Part shown: positions 1 through 5,846 of the stretch, piece by piece
Layout of the letters: each line of letters begins with the position of its first letter
Position numbering within the stretch: position 1 is the stretch's first letter
DNA from: Erysipelotrichaceae bacterium
Lineage (GTDB): Bacteria > Bacillota_I > Bacilli_A > Erysipelotrichales > Erysipelotrichaceae
Assembly: GCA_003510215.1 (NCBI GenBank)
Contig: DOKQ01000015.1
Coordinates: 1 to 12,018 of the forward strand
Reading direction: 5' to 3'
Length of the DNA: 12,018 bases
The notes under the pieces: model-generated
Database searches by the model: none
The model's input: only the letters and a program-made list of their open reading frames with translations
What the model was told of the DNA's origin: nothing
Program-made: the position numbers and the translations under genes

Positions 1-351
1 ATGCCGGATGAAATCGCTTTTATGACGTTAATCTCACTTCGGTTACTGCCAACATATGTGCAGGAGTTTGAAGATGCTTTTACAGCTGTATCGCTTCGTG
101 GTATTGAAATCAAGAAACTTAGTCTAAAACGCAAAGGGGAACTGATTCGTTATCTCTTTGCACCAACGATGGTCCGAACGTTACTGAAAGCGAAGCGACT
201 GTCCATGGCAATGGATTTAAAGGGATTTCGGGCAAGTGAGAACCGGAGCAGTTATTTTGAGTGTCAGTTTACTCAGTTAGATTATTTGGTCTTAAGCGTG
301 AGTGTCATCCTTGGTTTACTATGGATTGGGTTTGAATGGAGGATCATATGA
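1..351 (+). CDS. ECF transporter transmembrane subunit EcfT/CbiQ family, C-terminal part
   Basis: This is the C-terminal ~116 residues of the membrane scaffold subunit of an energy-coupling factor importer, which couples two ATPases to a substrate-binding S component. The frame is open at base 1, and EcfT proteins are usually about 250-270 residues, so the gene almost certainly starts upstream and the ATG at base 1 is internal. The family hallmarks are a helix with LRLLPTYVQEFEDAFTA, then SLRG (about residue 31) and LKGF (about residue 74). These match the two short ARG-type motifs that contact the ATPases, the second with Lys in place of Arg. A final hydrophobic helix (about residues 94-112) ends the protein. 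The stop overlaps the next start as ATGA. The substrate cannot be told, because the S component and ATPases are outside the window. Confidence 0.85.
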   Translation: MPDEIAFMTLISLRLLPTYVQEFEDAFTAVSLRGIEIKKLSLKRKGELIRYLFAPTMVRTLLKAKRLSMAMDLKGFRASENRSSYFECQFTQLDYLVLSVSVILGLLWIGFEWRII

Positions 352-1100
352 AAATTATAAGTATCAATGGAATAACAAAAACAGGTAAAACGACGACATG
401 TGAAGCTCTAATCCGTGAGTTGAGCAAACGTGGGTATCGCGTAGGAAGTATCAAGGAAATTCACAATGAAGCTTTTGCGATTGATACTAAAGGATCAAAC
501 ACTGATCGTCATAAAGAGGCAGGGTCGATGATGGTAGTTGCAAGAGGGCTATTTGAGACCGACATTTTAATACCGAAAGCGCTGGATATCGAATCCATCT
601 TTGATTATTTTGATACAGACTGGTTGGTCTGTGAAGGTGTCGAAGATGCAAATGCACCGAAAATTGTTACAGGGATCACTTCTTTTGATTTGGATGGTAA
701 ATGGGATGATCGGGTATTGGCCATCAGTGGAAGATACAGTAATTTACATGTGGAAAGATATAGAGATAAACCAGTCTTCCATTATGAAAAAGATATTACA
801 AATTTTGTCAATCTACTCGAGAAACACGTGATGCATCGATTGCCTAACATGGATCCGGCATGCTGTGATGCCTGTGGTAGCAATTGCTCAGAGTTGATGA
901 TTGAGCGGATGAACCATCCGGATTCCAAGCGGTTCTGTGTTTTGACCAATCAGGATGTGGAGTGCTTTATCAATGGTAAATCCATCACCATGGTACCCTT
1001 TGTTCAGAAACTATTAAAAAATGCTGTTTTAGGTGTGGCGTCAGAACTGGATGGTTACAAACATGAACATGAAATTGTGGTAAGGATTAAAAAGCCATGA
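348..1100 (+). CDS. MobB-like P-loop NTPase with cysteine-rich C-terminal region
   Basis: A 250-residue protein whose N-terminal two thirds resemble MobB, the GTP-binding adapter of molybdopterin-guanine dinucleotide synthesis. Walker A is G8-ITKT-GKT at residues 8-15; the GSIKEIH, AIDTKGSNTDRHKEAGS and later WLVCEGV stretches follow MobB order. The last ~80 residues are not part of a short classical MobB. They hold Cys172, Cys173, Cys176, Cys180, Cys197 and Cys206, a spacing that could bind zinc or an Fe-S cluster, then a conserved-looking FVQKLLKNAVLGVASEL helix. I chose the ATG at 348 over the in-frame ATG at 336 because GGAGG at 338-342 sits correctly before 348, and this gives the ATGA overlap with ecfT. 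Neighbours do not include other Mo-cofactor genes, so a true MobB role is uncertain; NTPase of the MobB superfamily is the safe call. Confidence 0.8.
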   Translation: MKIISINGITKTGKTTTCEALIRELSKRGYRVGSIKEIHNEAFAIDTKGSNTDRHKEAGSMMVVARGLFETDILIPKALDIESIFDYFDTDWLVCEGVEDANAPKIVTGITSFDLDGKWDDRVLAISGRYSNLHVERYRDKPVFHYEKDITNFVNLLEKHVMHRLPNMDPACCDACGSNCSELMIERMNHPDSKRFCVLTNQDVECFINGKSITMVPFVQKLLKNAVLGVASELDGYKHEHEIVVRIKKP

Positions 1101-1705
1101 GACGATATCGAAACGAGATTATCATCAAACCATCATCGGTGATTAAGAAATTTACTGTAGGTGAGATTGCATTGGAAAAAATGGTATACAAACAGCTGTC
1201 ACTCTCTAACATTAAAACTGCAGAAATTATTGAAGAAGGTGAGGATGTCTTGGTTTTCAGTAGACTGGATGGACCAACCATGAACGCATTGTTCGAAACA
1301 AGTGAAGCACATCAGGATGACTTTCTTCCTTATCTCCATGAATGGGAGAAATACCTTCGTATGTGGCATGAGGCTATCAAAGATTATCGATATGGGGATG
1401 TAAATATGAATAATTTCATTTATGTAAATCATCAGTGGATAGGTATTGATTTTGAACAAATTGTTATAGGGACAATCGAAGAGGATTTTTCTGATATGAT
1501 GTGCTTTATCCTGTTTCACTCGCCGAAATTGACAGAATATAAATACCAACTGGTTAGACGATGGTTGCAATCACTTACTAAGACAGATAGTCAAATCCCA
1601 GTTAATTGGGAAAGAAAGTTGCAGGAAGCATTAGGTCGATTAAATCAGCGTAGAAATTCAAATGAAGTGCTCGATATGCACAAAATTATGGGAGGTAGTG
1701 TATGA
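1097..1705 (+). CDS. Small APH/RIO-like kinase-fold protein
   Basis: A 202-residue cytosolic protein with the core of the aminoglycoside-phosphotransferase/RIO-type kinase fold. The catalytic loop is Y99-G-D101-V-N-M-N-N106, matching the HGDxxxxN motif except that Tyr replaces His. D118-F-E follows as the metal-binding DFG equivalent. An N-terminal VIKKF strand and the Glu-containing helix EIALEKMVYKQL could be the Lys/Glu pair of the N lobe, but no clear glycine-rich loop is visible and the protein is shorter than most APH enzymes. The key Asp101, Asn106 and Asp118 are kept, so activity is plausible; the substrate is unknown. The family includes small-molecule kinases (thiamine, choline, aminoglycosides) and protein kinases. 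It starts with an ATGA overlap on the MobB-like gene, with AAGGA about 10 bases upstream. Confidence 0.7.
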   Translation: MRRYRNEIIIKPSSVIKKFTVGEIALEKMVYKQLSLSNIKTAEIIEEGEDVLVFSRLDGPTMNALFETSEAHQDDFLPYLHEWEKYLRMWHEAIKDYRYGDVNMNNFIYVNHQWIGIDFEQIVIGTIEEDFSDMMCFILFHSPKLTEYKYQLVRRWLQSLTKTDSQIPVNWERKLQEALGRLNQRRNSNEVLDMHKIMGGSV

Positions 1706-2691
1706 AGAAACTTGGAATACTATGGGTATTGTTAAGTGTTCTATTGATGGGATGTCAAAGTGAAGAGAAAGACCTTCGGGATATGAATCACACTGTTACA
1801 TTTGTGGGATTTGGTATGGAAGAAACATATACATTAAATGAACTATATGAGTTGCCATTACAACAGACAGACTCAACTCGTCTCACCAGCACAGGAGAAA
1901 CCATCGTTTCCAAAATCAAGGGCGTCGATGTCAGTTATTTTCTTGAAAAGATGGGTAAAAGCATGAATGATGTTGGAAGTGTTCGGTTAATTGCAACAGA
2001 TGGGTATCTGGCTGAAGTTCCTCGTGAACTATTGGCACAGTCCAAACTCTTTGTGGTTTTGGAAGAGGATGGAAAATTTCTTGACCATGAAGATCAAATC
2101 GTAAAATCGGGTCTCATTGACCAGCGTTCGCTCTATTGGGTTCGATTGCTAAGTCGAGTTGAATTTACGGAACCACTACCACAGCGAAGCTTTACCCAAT
2201 GGTTTTTTGCCGAACCACTGATAGATTCTTTGGAAACCTTTGATTTTGATGTGTACATATATAAAGAAAAAGCGGTATATCTATTGGACATTCTTGACAA
2301 GATTGAGGATGACTCGGAAGTTGTTGTTATGACTGCTGTCGATGGATTGACCAAGGTAGAACGCAGGCCTGATTTAGTCAATACAGTTATCGTCCTTTCG
2401 GGAGAGGGTAATCCGATGTTTACAGCCAAAGACATCGGTAAAGGCCGTGAAGTTAAATCGATGATTACTTTGGATACCTTAAGCAGTAGAGTGATCTTTA
2501 CTGGTTCACTGACAAAATCATTCATACTTGAATCACTGCTTGGTGAAGACATGAATGAACTGGTCCTTGTCGGAGATCGTACCGTGACTGTGAATCCAAA
2601 AAATACAGAGTGTGAGGTCGTGATGGATGTTATTACATGTGAGTTTGACAGTCAAACCATAGACAACGTTGTGCGGATGAGTCGACCATGA
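1702..2691 (+). CDS. Lipoprotein with duplicated sulfite-oxidase-like (molybdopterin-fold) modules
   Basis: A 329-residue predicted lipoprotein. The signal peptide has two lysines, a hydrophobic stretch and the lipobox LMGC with lipidated Cys18. Two modules follow. The first (about residues 30-155) contains KGVDVSYFLEKMG, VRLIATDGYLAEVPRELL and LFVVLEEDGKFL, a pattern I associate with the oxidoreductase molybdopterin-binding (SUOX) fold. The second (about 180-275) repeats it as AVYLLDILDKIEDDSEV, MTAVDGLTKVE and VIVLSGEGNPMF, and a shorter third echo follows. No cysteine lies where the molybdenum ligand would be expected, so I infer a cofactor-less binding or scaffold protein. GGAGG at 1691-1695 supports the start, which overlaps the kinase stop as ATGA. 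The family call rests on motif resemblance only; the lipoprotein call is firm. Confidence 0.6.
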   Translation: MKKLGILWVLLSVLLMGCQSEEKDLRDMNHTVTFVGFGMEETYTLNELYELPLQQTDSTRLTSTGETIVSKIKGVDVSYFLEKMGKSMNDVGSVRLIATDGYLAEVPRELLAQSKLFVVLEEDGKFLDHEDQIVKSGLIDQRSLYWVRLLSRVEFTEPLPQRSFTQWFFAEPLIDSLETFDFDVYIYKEKAVYLLDILDKIEDDSEVVVMTAVDGLTKVERRPDLVNTVIVLSGEGNPMFTAKDIGKGREVKSMITLDTLSSRVIFTGSLTKSFILESLLGEDMNELVLVGDRTVTVNPKNTECEVVMDVITCEFDSQTIDNVVRMSRP

Positions 2692-3857
2692 AAATTGCTC
2701 GTTGTTGTCTAGTGTTCATTCTGGTTCTATCCGGCTGTTCATTGAAGAATGGAAATGAAATCAAGATTTACGAAAACTATGCCTTAGTAGAGCAAATCAA
2801 CTCAGACGGTGTTAAATCGTATATTCTAGATTTGCCTCAAAATCAATCATTGGTTATATATATTGGGGATGAGGTACTTATAACCACTCCGCAGATTTTA
2901 AGCGGAAATAATCTTGATGATTTGGGGAGTATTGTAGCTATTGAAATCAAAAATGAAGTTTTTCCAATAATTGAAGGGGTGAATCAGCTCGCTTTGAGTG
3001 ATTTTAGTCAGTTTACTAAAGAAGATCTCTGGGGAAAGTGGCATACGATTTATAGGTCAATACAGTTAACCGGAAAAGAAAAGGATATGATTTACACGCA
3101 TGATCAAGATATCATAGCTGGGAATAATGAAAACATCACATTAAAACATGGACAATTATACGCGGATACAACGCCAGTGATAGGGGTTGTTATCGATGCG
3201 CCAACGTTTACGATGATGGATGTTTACTCAATGGTTGAATCAAGTGTAAAAGAGAATATTCCGGTCATGGTCATTGAAGTCGACGGTCTTGGCTATCTTT
3301 CTTCGGATAAGATGGATATTCCTTGGGATGTTCATCCTGCCCTATCCACGTACCCAAGCATTTCCAATGTAAGTCTGGCGTCGATGCTAACCGGATTATC
3401 TCCAAAATATTCAAAGATACGGTTAAGAAAAGATCGGCTATTGGAAGCAGAAACCATATTTGAGCTGGTTAGTGATGCCATCTACATTGAAGGAGATACT
3501 GCTTTGGTATCGACTAAGATTGATATCATATTGAACATCGACCGCAATGGAAATGGGACTGATGATGAAGTTTTTGAAGCGACGCTTAAGGCAATAGAAA
3601 AAGGATCATCCCTTATGTTCGTTCATTTTCATGGAGTCGATGATGTTTCCCATAATTATGGGCCAAGACATCAAAAATCAATTGAAAAATGGGAGGAAAT
3701 AAAAGGTTACATTCAAGAAATTCTGAATGTTTATCAGGGACGTGTCATTCTTGTGAGTGATCATGGTTTGTATGAAACCTCAGATGGGGGAACTCATGGC
3801 TTGTTTCATGTTGAGTCGATGTATGCACTGATTGGAATTATACAAGATGGCAAATAA
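2688..3857 (+). CDS. Lipoprotein phosphatase/phosphodiesterase, alkaline phosphatase superfamily
   Basis: A 389-residue protein with a lipoprotein signal ending in LSGC (Cys17), so it should be anchored on the outer face of the membrane. Residues ~190-380 carry the full set of the alkaline phosphatase/nucleotide pyrophosphatase fold: Asp199 in EVDGLG, the nucleophile position Ser226 in YPSISNVSLASMLTG (aligned with PTxT-type motifs, Ser instead of the more usual Thr), Asp318 and His322 in DDVSHNYGP, Asp358-His359 in SDHG and His370 in GGTHG. These would bind two metal ions. The first ~180 residues have no motif I recognise and may form a substrate or partner domain. It overlaps the preceding gene as ATGA. 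In this operon it could dephosphorylate an external compound before import by the ECF system; the substrate is not readable from sequence. Confidence 0.8.
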   Translation: MKIARCCLVFILVLSGCSLKNGNEIKIYENYALVEQINSDGVKSYILDLPQNQSLVIYIGDEVLITTPQILSGNNLDDLGSIVAIEIKNEVFPIIEGVNQLALSDFSQFTKEDLWGKWHTIYRSIQLTGKEKDMIYTHDQDIIAGNNENITLKHGQLYADTTPVIGVVIDAPTFTMMDVYSMVESSVKENIPVMVIEVDGLGYLSSDKMDIPWDVHPALSTYPSISNVSLASMLTGLSPKYSKIRLRKDRLLEAETIFELVSDAIYIEGDTALVSTKIDIILNIDRNGNGTDDEVFEATLKAIEKGSSLMFVHFHGVDDVSHNYGPRHQKSIEKWEEIKGYIQEILNVYQGRVILVSDHGLYETSDGGTHGLFHVESMYALIGIIQDGK

Positions 3858-4230
3858 GAGATATTGGCTGTATGTGTCTGGCCTGTATTTGGTGATATCT
3901 ATATTGATGTTTGCTCTAGTAATTTATCCTAACATCTTCAAGTATCCGCGAGTACAGTTAAGGACGATACAAGATGGGGTATATATCGGGGATAGTCATG
4001 GACACTATCCTTATATGCAAGTCGAAGTAACGATAAAGAATCATAGAATCATCGAGGTAAAAGTCATTCGACAGTTTGAAACAGAGAAGTATTTTGAAAG
4101 GGCAGTACCTGAAATGTATCGTCGGATTCTTAAATATCAAAGTGTTGAAGTAGACACAGTAAGTAAGGCAACAGATTCCTCCATAGGAATTCTGGAAGGT
4201 GTTAAAGATGCACTTAAAAAGGGCGGGTAA
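3847..4230 (+). CDS. Membrane-anchored FMN-binding domain protein
   Basis: A 127-residue protein with one N-terminal membrane helix (about residues 7-29) followed by an FMN-binding domain like those of RnfG/NqrC and other extracytoplasmic flavoproteins. The domain shows DGVYIGDS, VEVTIKNHRIIEVKV and VDTVSKATDSSIGILEGVKDAL. In the family the Thr of an SGAT-type motif is linked to FMN by the transferase ApbE; here the motif reads S-K-A-T with Thr109, Gly replaced by Lys. No ApbE gene is in the window. I start at ATG 3847, overlapping the phosphatase gene by 11 bases; a TTG at 3832 would add five residues but has no better ribosome site. It is the last gene of the operon and likely carries electrons at the outer membrane face. 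Confidence 0.82.
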   Translation: MANKRYWLYVSGLYLVISILMFALVIYPNIFKYPRVQLRTIQDGVYIGDSHGHYPYMQVEVTIKNHRIIEVKVIRQFETEKYFERAVPEMYRRILKYQSVEVDTVSKATDSSIGILEGVKDALKKGG

Positions 4231-4242
4231 TTCCGCCCTTTT
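4217..4242 (+). terminator. Intrinsic terminator overlapping the FMN-binding gene stop
   Basis: A perfect 10-bp stem, AAAAGGGCGG (4217-4226) with CCGCCCTTTT (4233-4242), closes a 6-base loop GTAATT. The stop codon TAA (4228-4230) lies in the loop and the last two glycine codons are in the left arm. The T run is only four long. It ends the operon of region 1. Confidence 0.8.
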
Positions 4243-4245
4243 GAC

Positions 4246-4282
4246 TCTTGGCAACAATGTACACTGTCAATGTTATATGACA
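4246..4282 (+). promoter_or_regulatory. Candidate MtlR operator upstream of mtlA
   Basis: TCTTGGCAACAATG (4246-4259) recurs with 13 of 14 identities at 5758-5771, before the mtlR promoter. The motif starts 42 bases before the mtlA -35 box and 41 before the mtlR -35 box, in the same orientation. Here it also forms an imperfect palindrome, TTGGCA-N11-TGTCAA (4248-4270), and a second inverted pair TGTCA-N8-TGACA spans 4265-4282. Known MtlR sites are TTGNCA/TGNCAA-type palindromes just upstream of -35. The assignment is inference. Confidence 0.5.
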
Positions 4283-4287
4283 ACAAG

Positions 4288-4316
4288 TTGAATGATAGCG
4301 CTTCCTTCATTATACT
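4288..4316 (+). promoter_or_regulatory. mtlA promoter
   Basis: TTGAAT (4288-4293, four of six consensus bases) and TATACT (4311-4316, five of six) are separated by 17 bases. The predicted start site near 4323 leaves a leader of only about 30 bases with no hairpin, so control is expected at initiation and not by RNA antitermination. Confidence 0.65.
4293..4306 (+). promoter_or_regulatory. cre-like site (CcpA) inside the mtlA promoter
   Basis: TGATAGCGCTTCCT matches 12 of 14 positions of the consensus TGWAARCGYTWWCW, including the central CG. It sits between the -35 and -10 boxes, where bound CcpA would block RNA polymerase. This predicts carbon catabolite repression of mtlA. Confidence 0.6.
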
Positions 4317-4354
4317 GAAGGTGTAGAAAACAAATAATCGAAAGGGGTGTTTCT

Positions 4355-5698
4355 ATGAGAGAAAATATTCAACGCTTCGGCCGTTTCCTAAGTGGAATGG
4401 TTATGCCAAACATTGGAGCCTTTATTGCCTGGGGTTTCATTACCGCTTTATTTATTCCAACAGGATGGACACCAAACGCAAATCTATCCGAACTTGTAGG
4501 TCCAATGATCGTGTACCTTCTTCCTGTTTTGATTGGTTATACAGGTGGTAAGATGGTTCATGGAACTCGTGGTGCTGTCGTTGGTGCGATTGCTACGATG
4601 GGAGTCATTGTCGGATCTTCTGTGCCTATGTTCATCGGTGCGATGATTATGGGTCCATTCGGTGGTTACCTAATGAAACTGGTTGACAAAGCATTTGAAG
4701 GTAAGGTTCCTGCAGGATTCGAGATGTTAGTAAACAACTTCTCTGCTGGGATTCTTGGTGTTATCGTCTCACTTGCGGCATACTTATTGGTAGGTCCAGT
4801 TGTATCCGCAGGTATCTCAGGAGTTTCGAGTGCAGTTGCTGGTATTGTAAATGCTGGGTTCTTGCCCCTAGTATCAATTCTGGTTGAGCCAGCCAAAGTA
4901 TTATTCTTAAACAATGCGTTAAATCACGGTGTCTTTGGCCCATTAGGTGTTGAAGAAGTAACACAAGCTGGAAAATCAATCTTCTTCCTTCTTGAGACAA
5001 ATCCAGGTCCAGGTCTTGGTGTTCTAGCTGCTTATTGGATGTTCGGTAAAGGAATGTCCAAGCAATCAGCTCCGGGGTCGATTATCATTCACTTCTTTGG
5101 TGGGATTCACGAAATTTACTTCCCATATGTATTGATGAATCCACTTCTTGTACTTGCAGTTATCGCAGGTGGAGCAGCGGGTGTTGCAACCTTTGCTTTA
5201 TTAGGAGCTGGTCTAGTAGCTACTCCTTCTCCAGGTAGTATCTTTGCACTTGCGGCTATGGCTCCACGTGGAGGCTTACTTCCTGTATTGGTAGGTGTCA
5301 CTGTTTCTGCGGCTGTATCTCTGTTAGTGTCTATGGTTATCTTAAAGTTGACAGACAAAGAAGAAGATCTTGATACAGCTAAGGCTAAAATGACAGAACT
5401 TAAAGGGTCATTAAAAAGTGTTTCCATTAAGAAAATTACATTTGCATGTGATGCTGGTATGGGTTCAAGTGCTATGGGCGCAACAACGCTTCGCAAAAAA
5501 ATCCAAGCAGCTAATCTGAATATTGAAGTTGTCCACTCTTCCATTGAAGAAATTGCATCCGATGCTGAAATGGTTGTCACTCATAAATCATTGGCAGCTC
5601 GTGCAAAAAGTGCTGCTCCTCAAGCAGAAATCGTTACGATTGAAAACTTTGTGGGTGCACCTGAATACGATCAAATCGTCGCAAGATTTACAAAATAA
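4355..5698 (+). CDS. mtlA: PTS mannitol-specific EIICB component
   Basis: A 447-residue membrane permease that imports a hexitol, by family D-mannitol, and phosphorylates it to mannitol 1-phosphate. The N-terminal IIC domain (about residues 1-335) has multiple hydrophobic segments, starts with the family-typical RFGRFLSGMVMPNIGAFIAW and contains GIHEIYFPYVLMNP with His252-Glu253 in the sugar-binding loop. A charged linker (about 337-360) leads to the IIB domain, where Cys365 in FACDAGMGSSAMG is the phosphorylated residue. The IIA domain present in the E. coli three-domain form is absent; it is encoded separately by mtlF downstream, as in Bacillus. AAAGGGG at 4341-4347 supports the start. The gene has its own promoter and is followed by a terminator, so it is made separately from mtlR-mtlF. 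Confidence 0.95.
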   Translation: MRENIQRFGRFLSGMVMPNIGAFIAWGFITALFIPTGWTPNANLSELVGPMIVYLLPVLIGYTGGKMVHGTRGAVVGAIATMGVIVGSSVPMFIGAMIMGPFGGYLMKLVDKAFEGKVPAGFEMLVNNFSAGILGVIVSLAAYLLVGPVVSAGISGVSSAVAGIVNAGFLPLVSILVEPAKVLFLNNALNHGVFGPLGVEEVTQAGKSIFFLLETNPGPGLGVLAAYWMFGKGMSKQSAPGSIIIHFFGGIHEIYFPYVLMNPLLVLAVIAGGAAGVATFALLGAGLVATPSPGSIFALAAMAPRGGLLPVLVGVTVSAAVSLLVSMVILKLTDKEEDLDTAKAKMTELKGSLKSVSIKKITFACDAGMGSSAMGATTLRKKIQAANLNIEVVHSSIEEIASDAEMVVTHKSLAARAKSAAPQAEIVTIENFVGAPEYDQIVARFTK

Positions 5699-5712
5699 TA
5701 GATTACACAACG

Positions 5713-5742
5713 GGCAGTGTGGCTATAACCACATTGCCTTTT
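5713..5742 (+). terminator. Intrinsic terminator after mtlA
   Basis: A 10-bp stem, GGCAGTGTGG (5713-5722) with CCACATTGCC (5729-5738), contains one G-U pair and a 6-base loop. TTTTCTATT follows. It should uncouple mtlA from mtlR transcription, at least in part. Confidence 0.8.
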
Positions 5743-5757
5743 CTATTACTTATTTAG

Positions 5758-5771
5758 TCTTGGCAACATTG
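5758..5771 (+). promoter_or_regulatory. Second copy of the candidate MtlR operator, upstream of mtlR
   Basis: TCTTGGCAACATTG repeats the element at 4246-4259 with a single change and begins 41 bases before the mtlR -35 box. Unlike the first copy it has no clear second palindrome arm. It suggests that MtlR controls its own operon. Confidence 0.45.
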
Positions 5772-5798
5772 ATTTCCGCAAAGATAATGGAGAAAAGA

Positions 5799-5826
5799 TT
5801 GGAATTTGCTGGTTGATTGATATAAT
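5799..5826 (+). promoter_or_regulatory. mtlR-mtlF operon promoter
   Basis: TTGGAA (5799-5804, four of six consensus bases) and a perfect TATAAT (5821-5826) are separated by 16 bases. Transcription would begin near 5833, leaving a very short leader. No cre-like site is seen here, unlike the mtlA promoter. Confidence 0.6.
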
Positions 5827-5846
5827 GAAAGTGGAAGGTGATGCTT

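Noticed and set aside
336..347. Upstream ATG at 336 for the MobB-like gene
   Set aside because: The GGAGG at 338-342 would lie inside the coding region and there is no better site upstream; ATG 348 has correct spacing and gives the ATGA overlap seen at other junctions.
1199..1570. 123-codon - strand reading frame opposite the kinase-like gene
   Set aside because: It lies wholly opposite a well-supported gene, has no ribosome site I can see and encodes no recognisable domain.
3832..3846. TTG start at 3832 for the FMN-binding protein
   Set aside because: It adds five residues without a ribosome site or a better signal; ATG 3847 starts just before the membrane helix.
4317..4354. RNA antiterminator or riboswitch before mtlA, expected for some BglG-family systems
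   Set aside because: The predicted leader is about 30 bases with no stem-loop or terminator, and the regulator has the MtlR activator layout rather than an RNA-binding domain.
5523..5816. 97-codon + strand reading frame across the end of mtlA
   Set aside because: It overlaps the IIB domain of mtlA in another frame, runs through the terminator and the mtlR promoter, and has no recognisable protein features.
5838..5846. GTG 5838 or ATG 5841 as mtlR start
   Set aside because: GTG 5838 overlaps the GGAAGG ribosome site and ATG 5841 is too close to it; ATG 5847 is spaced correctly.
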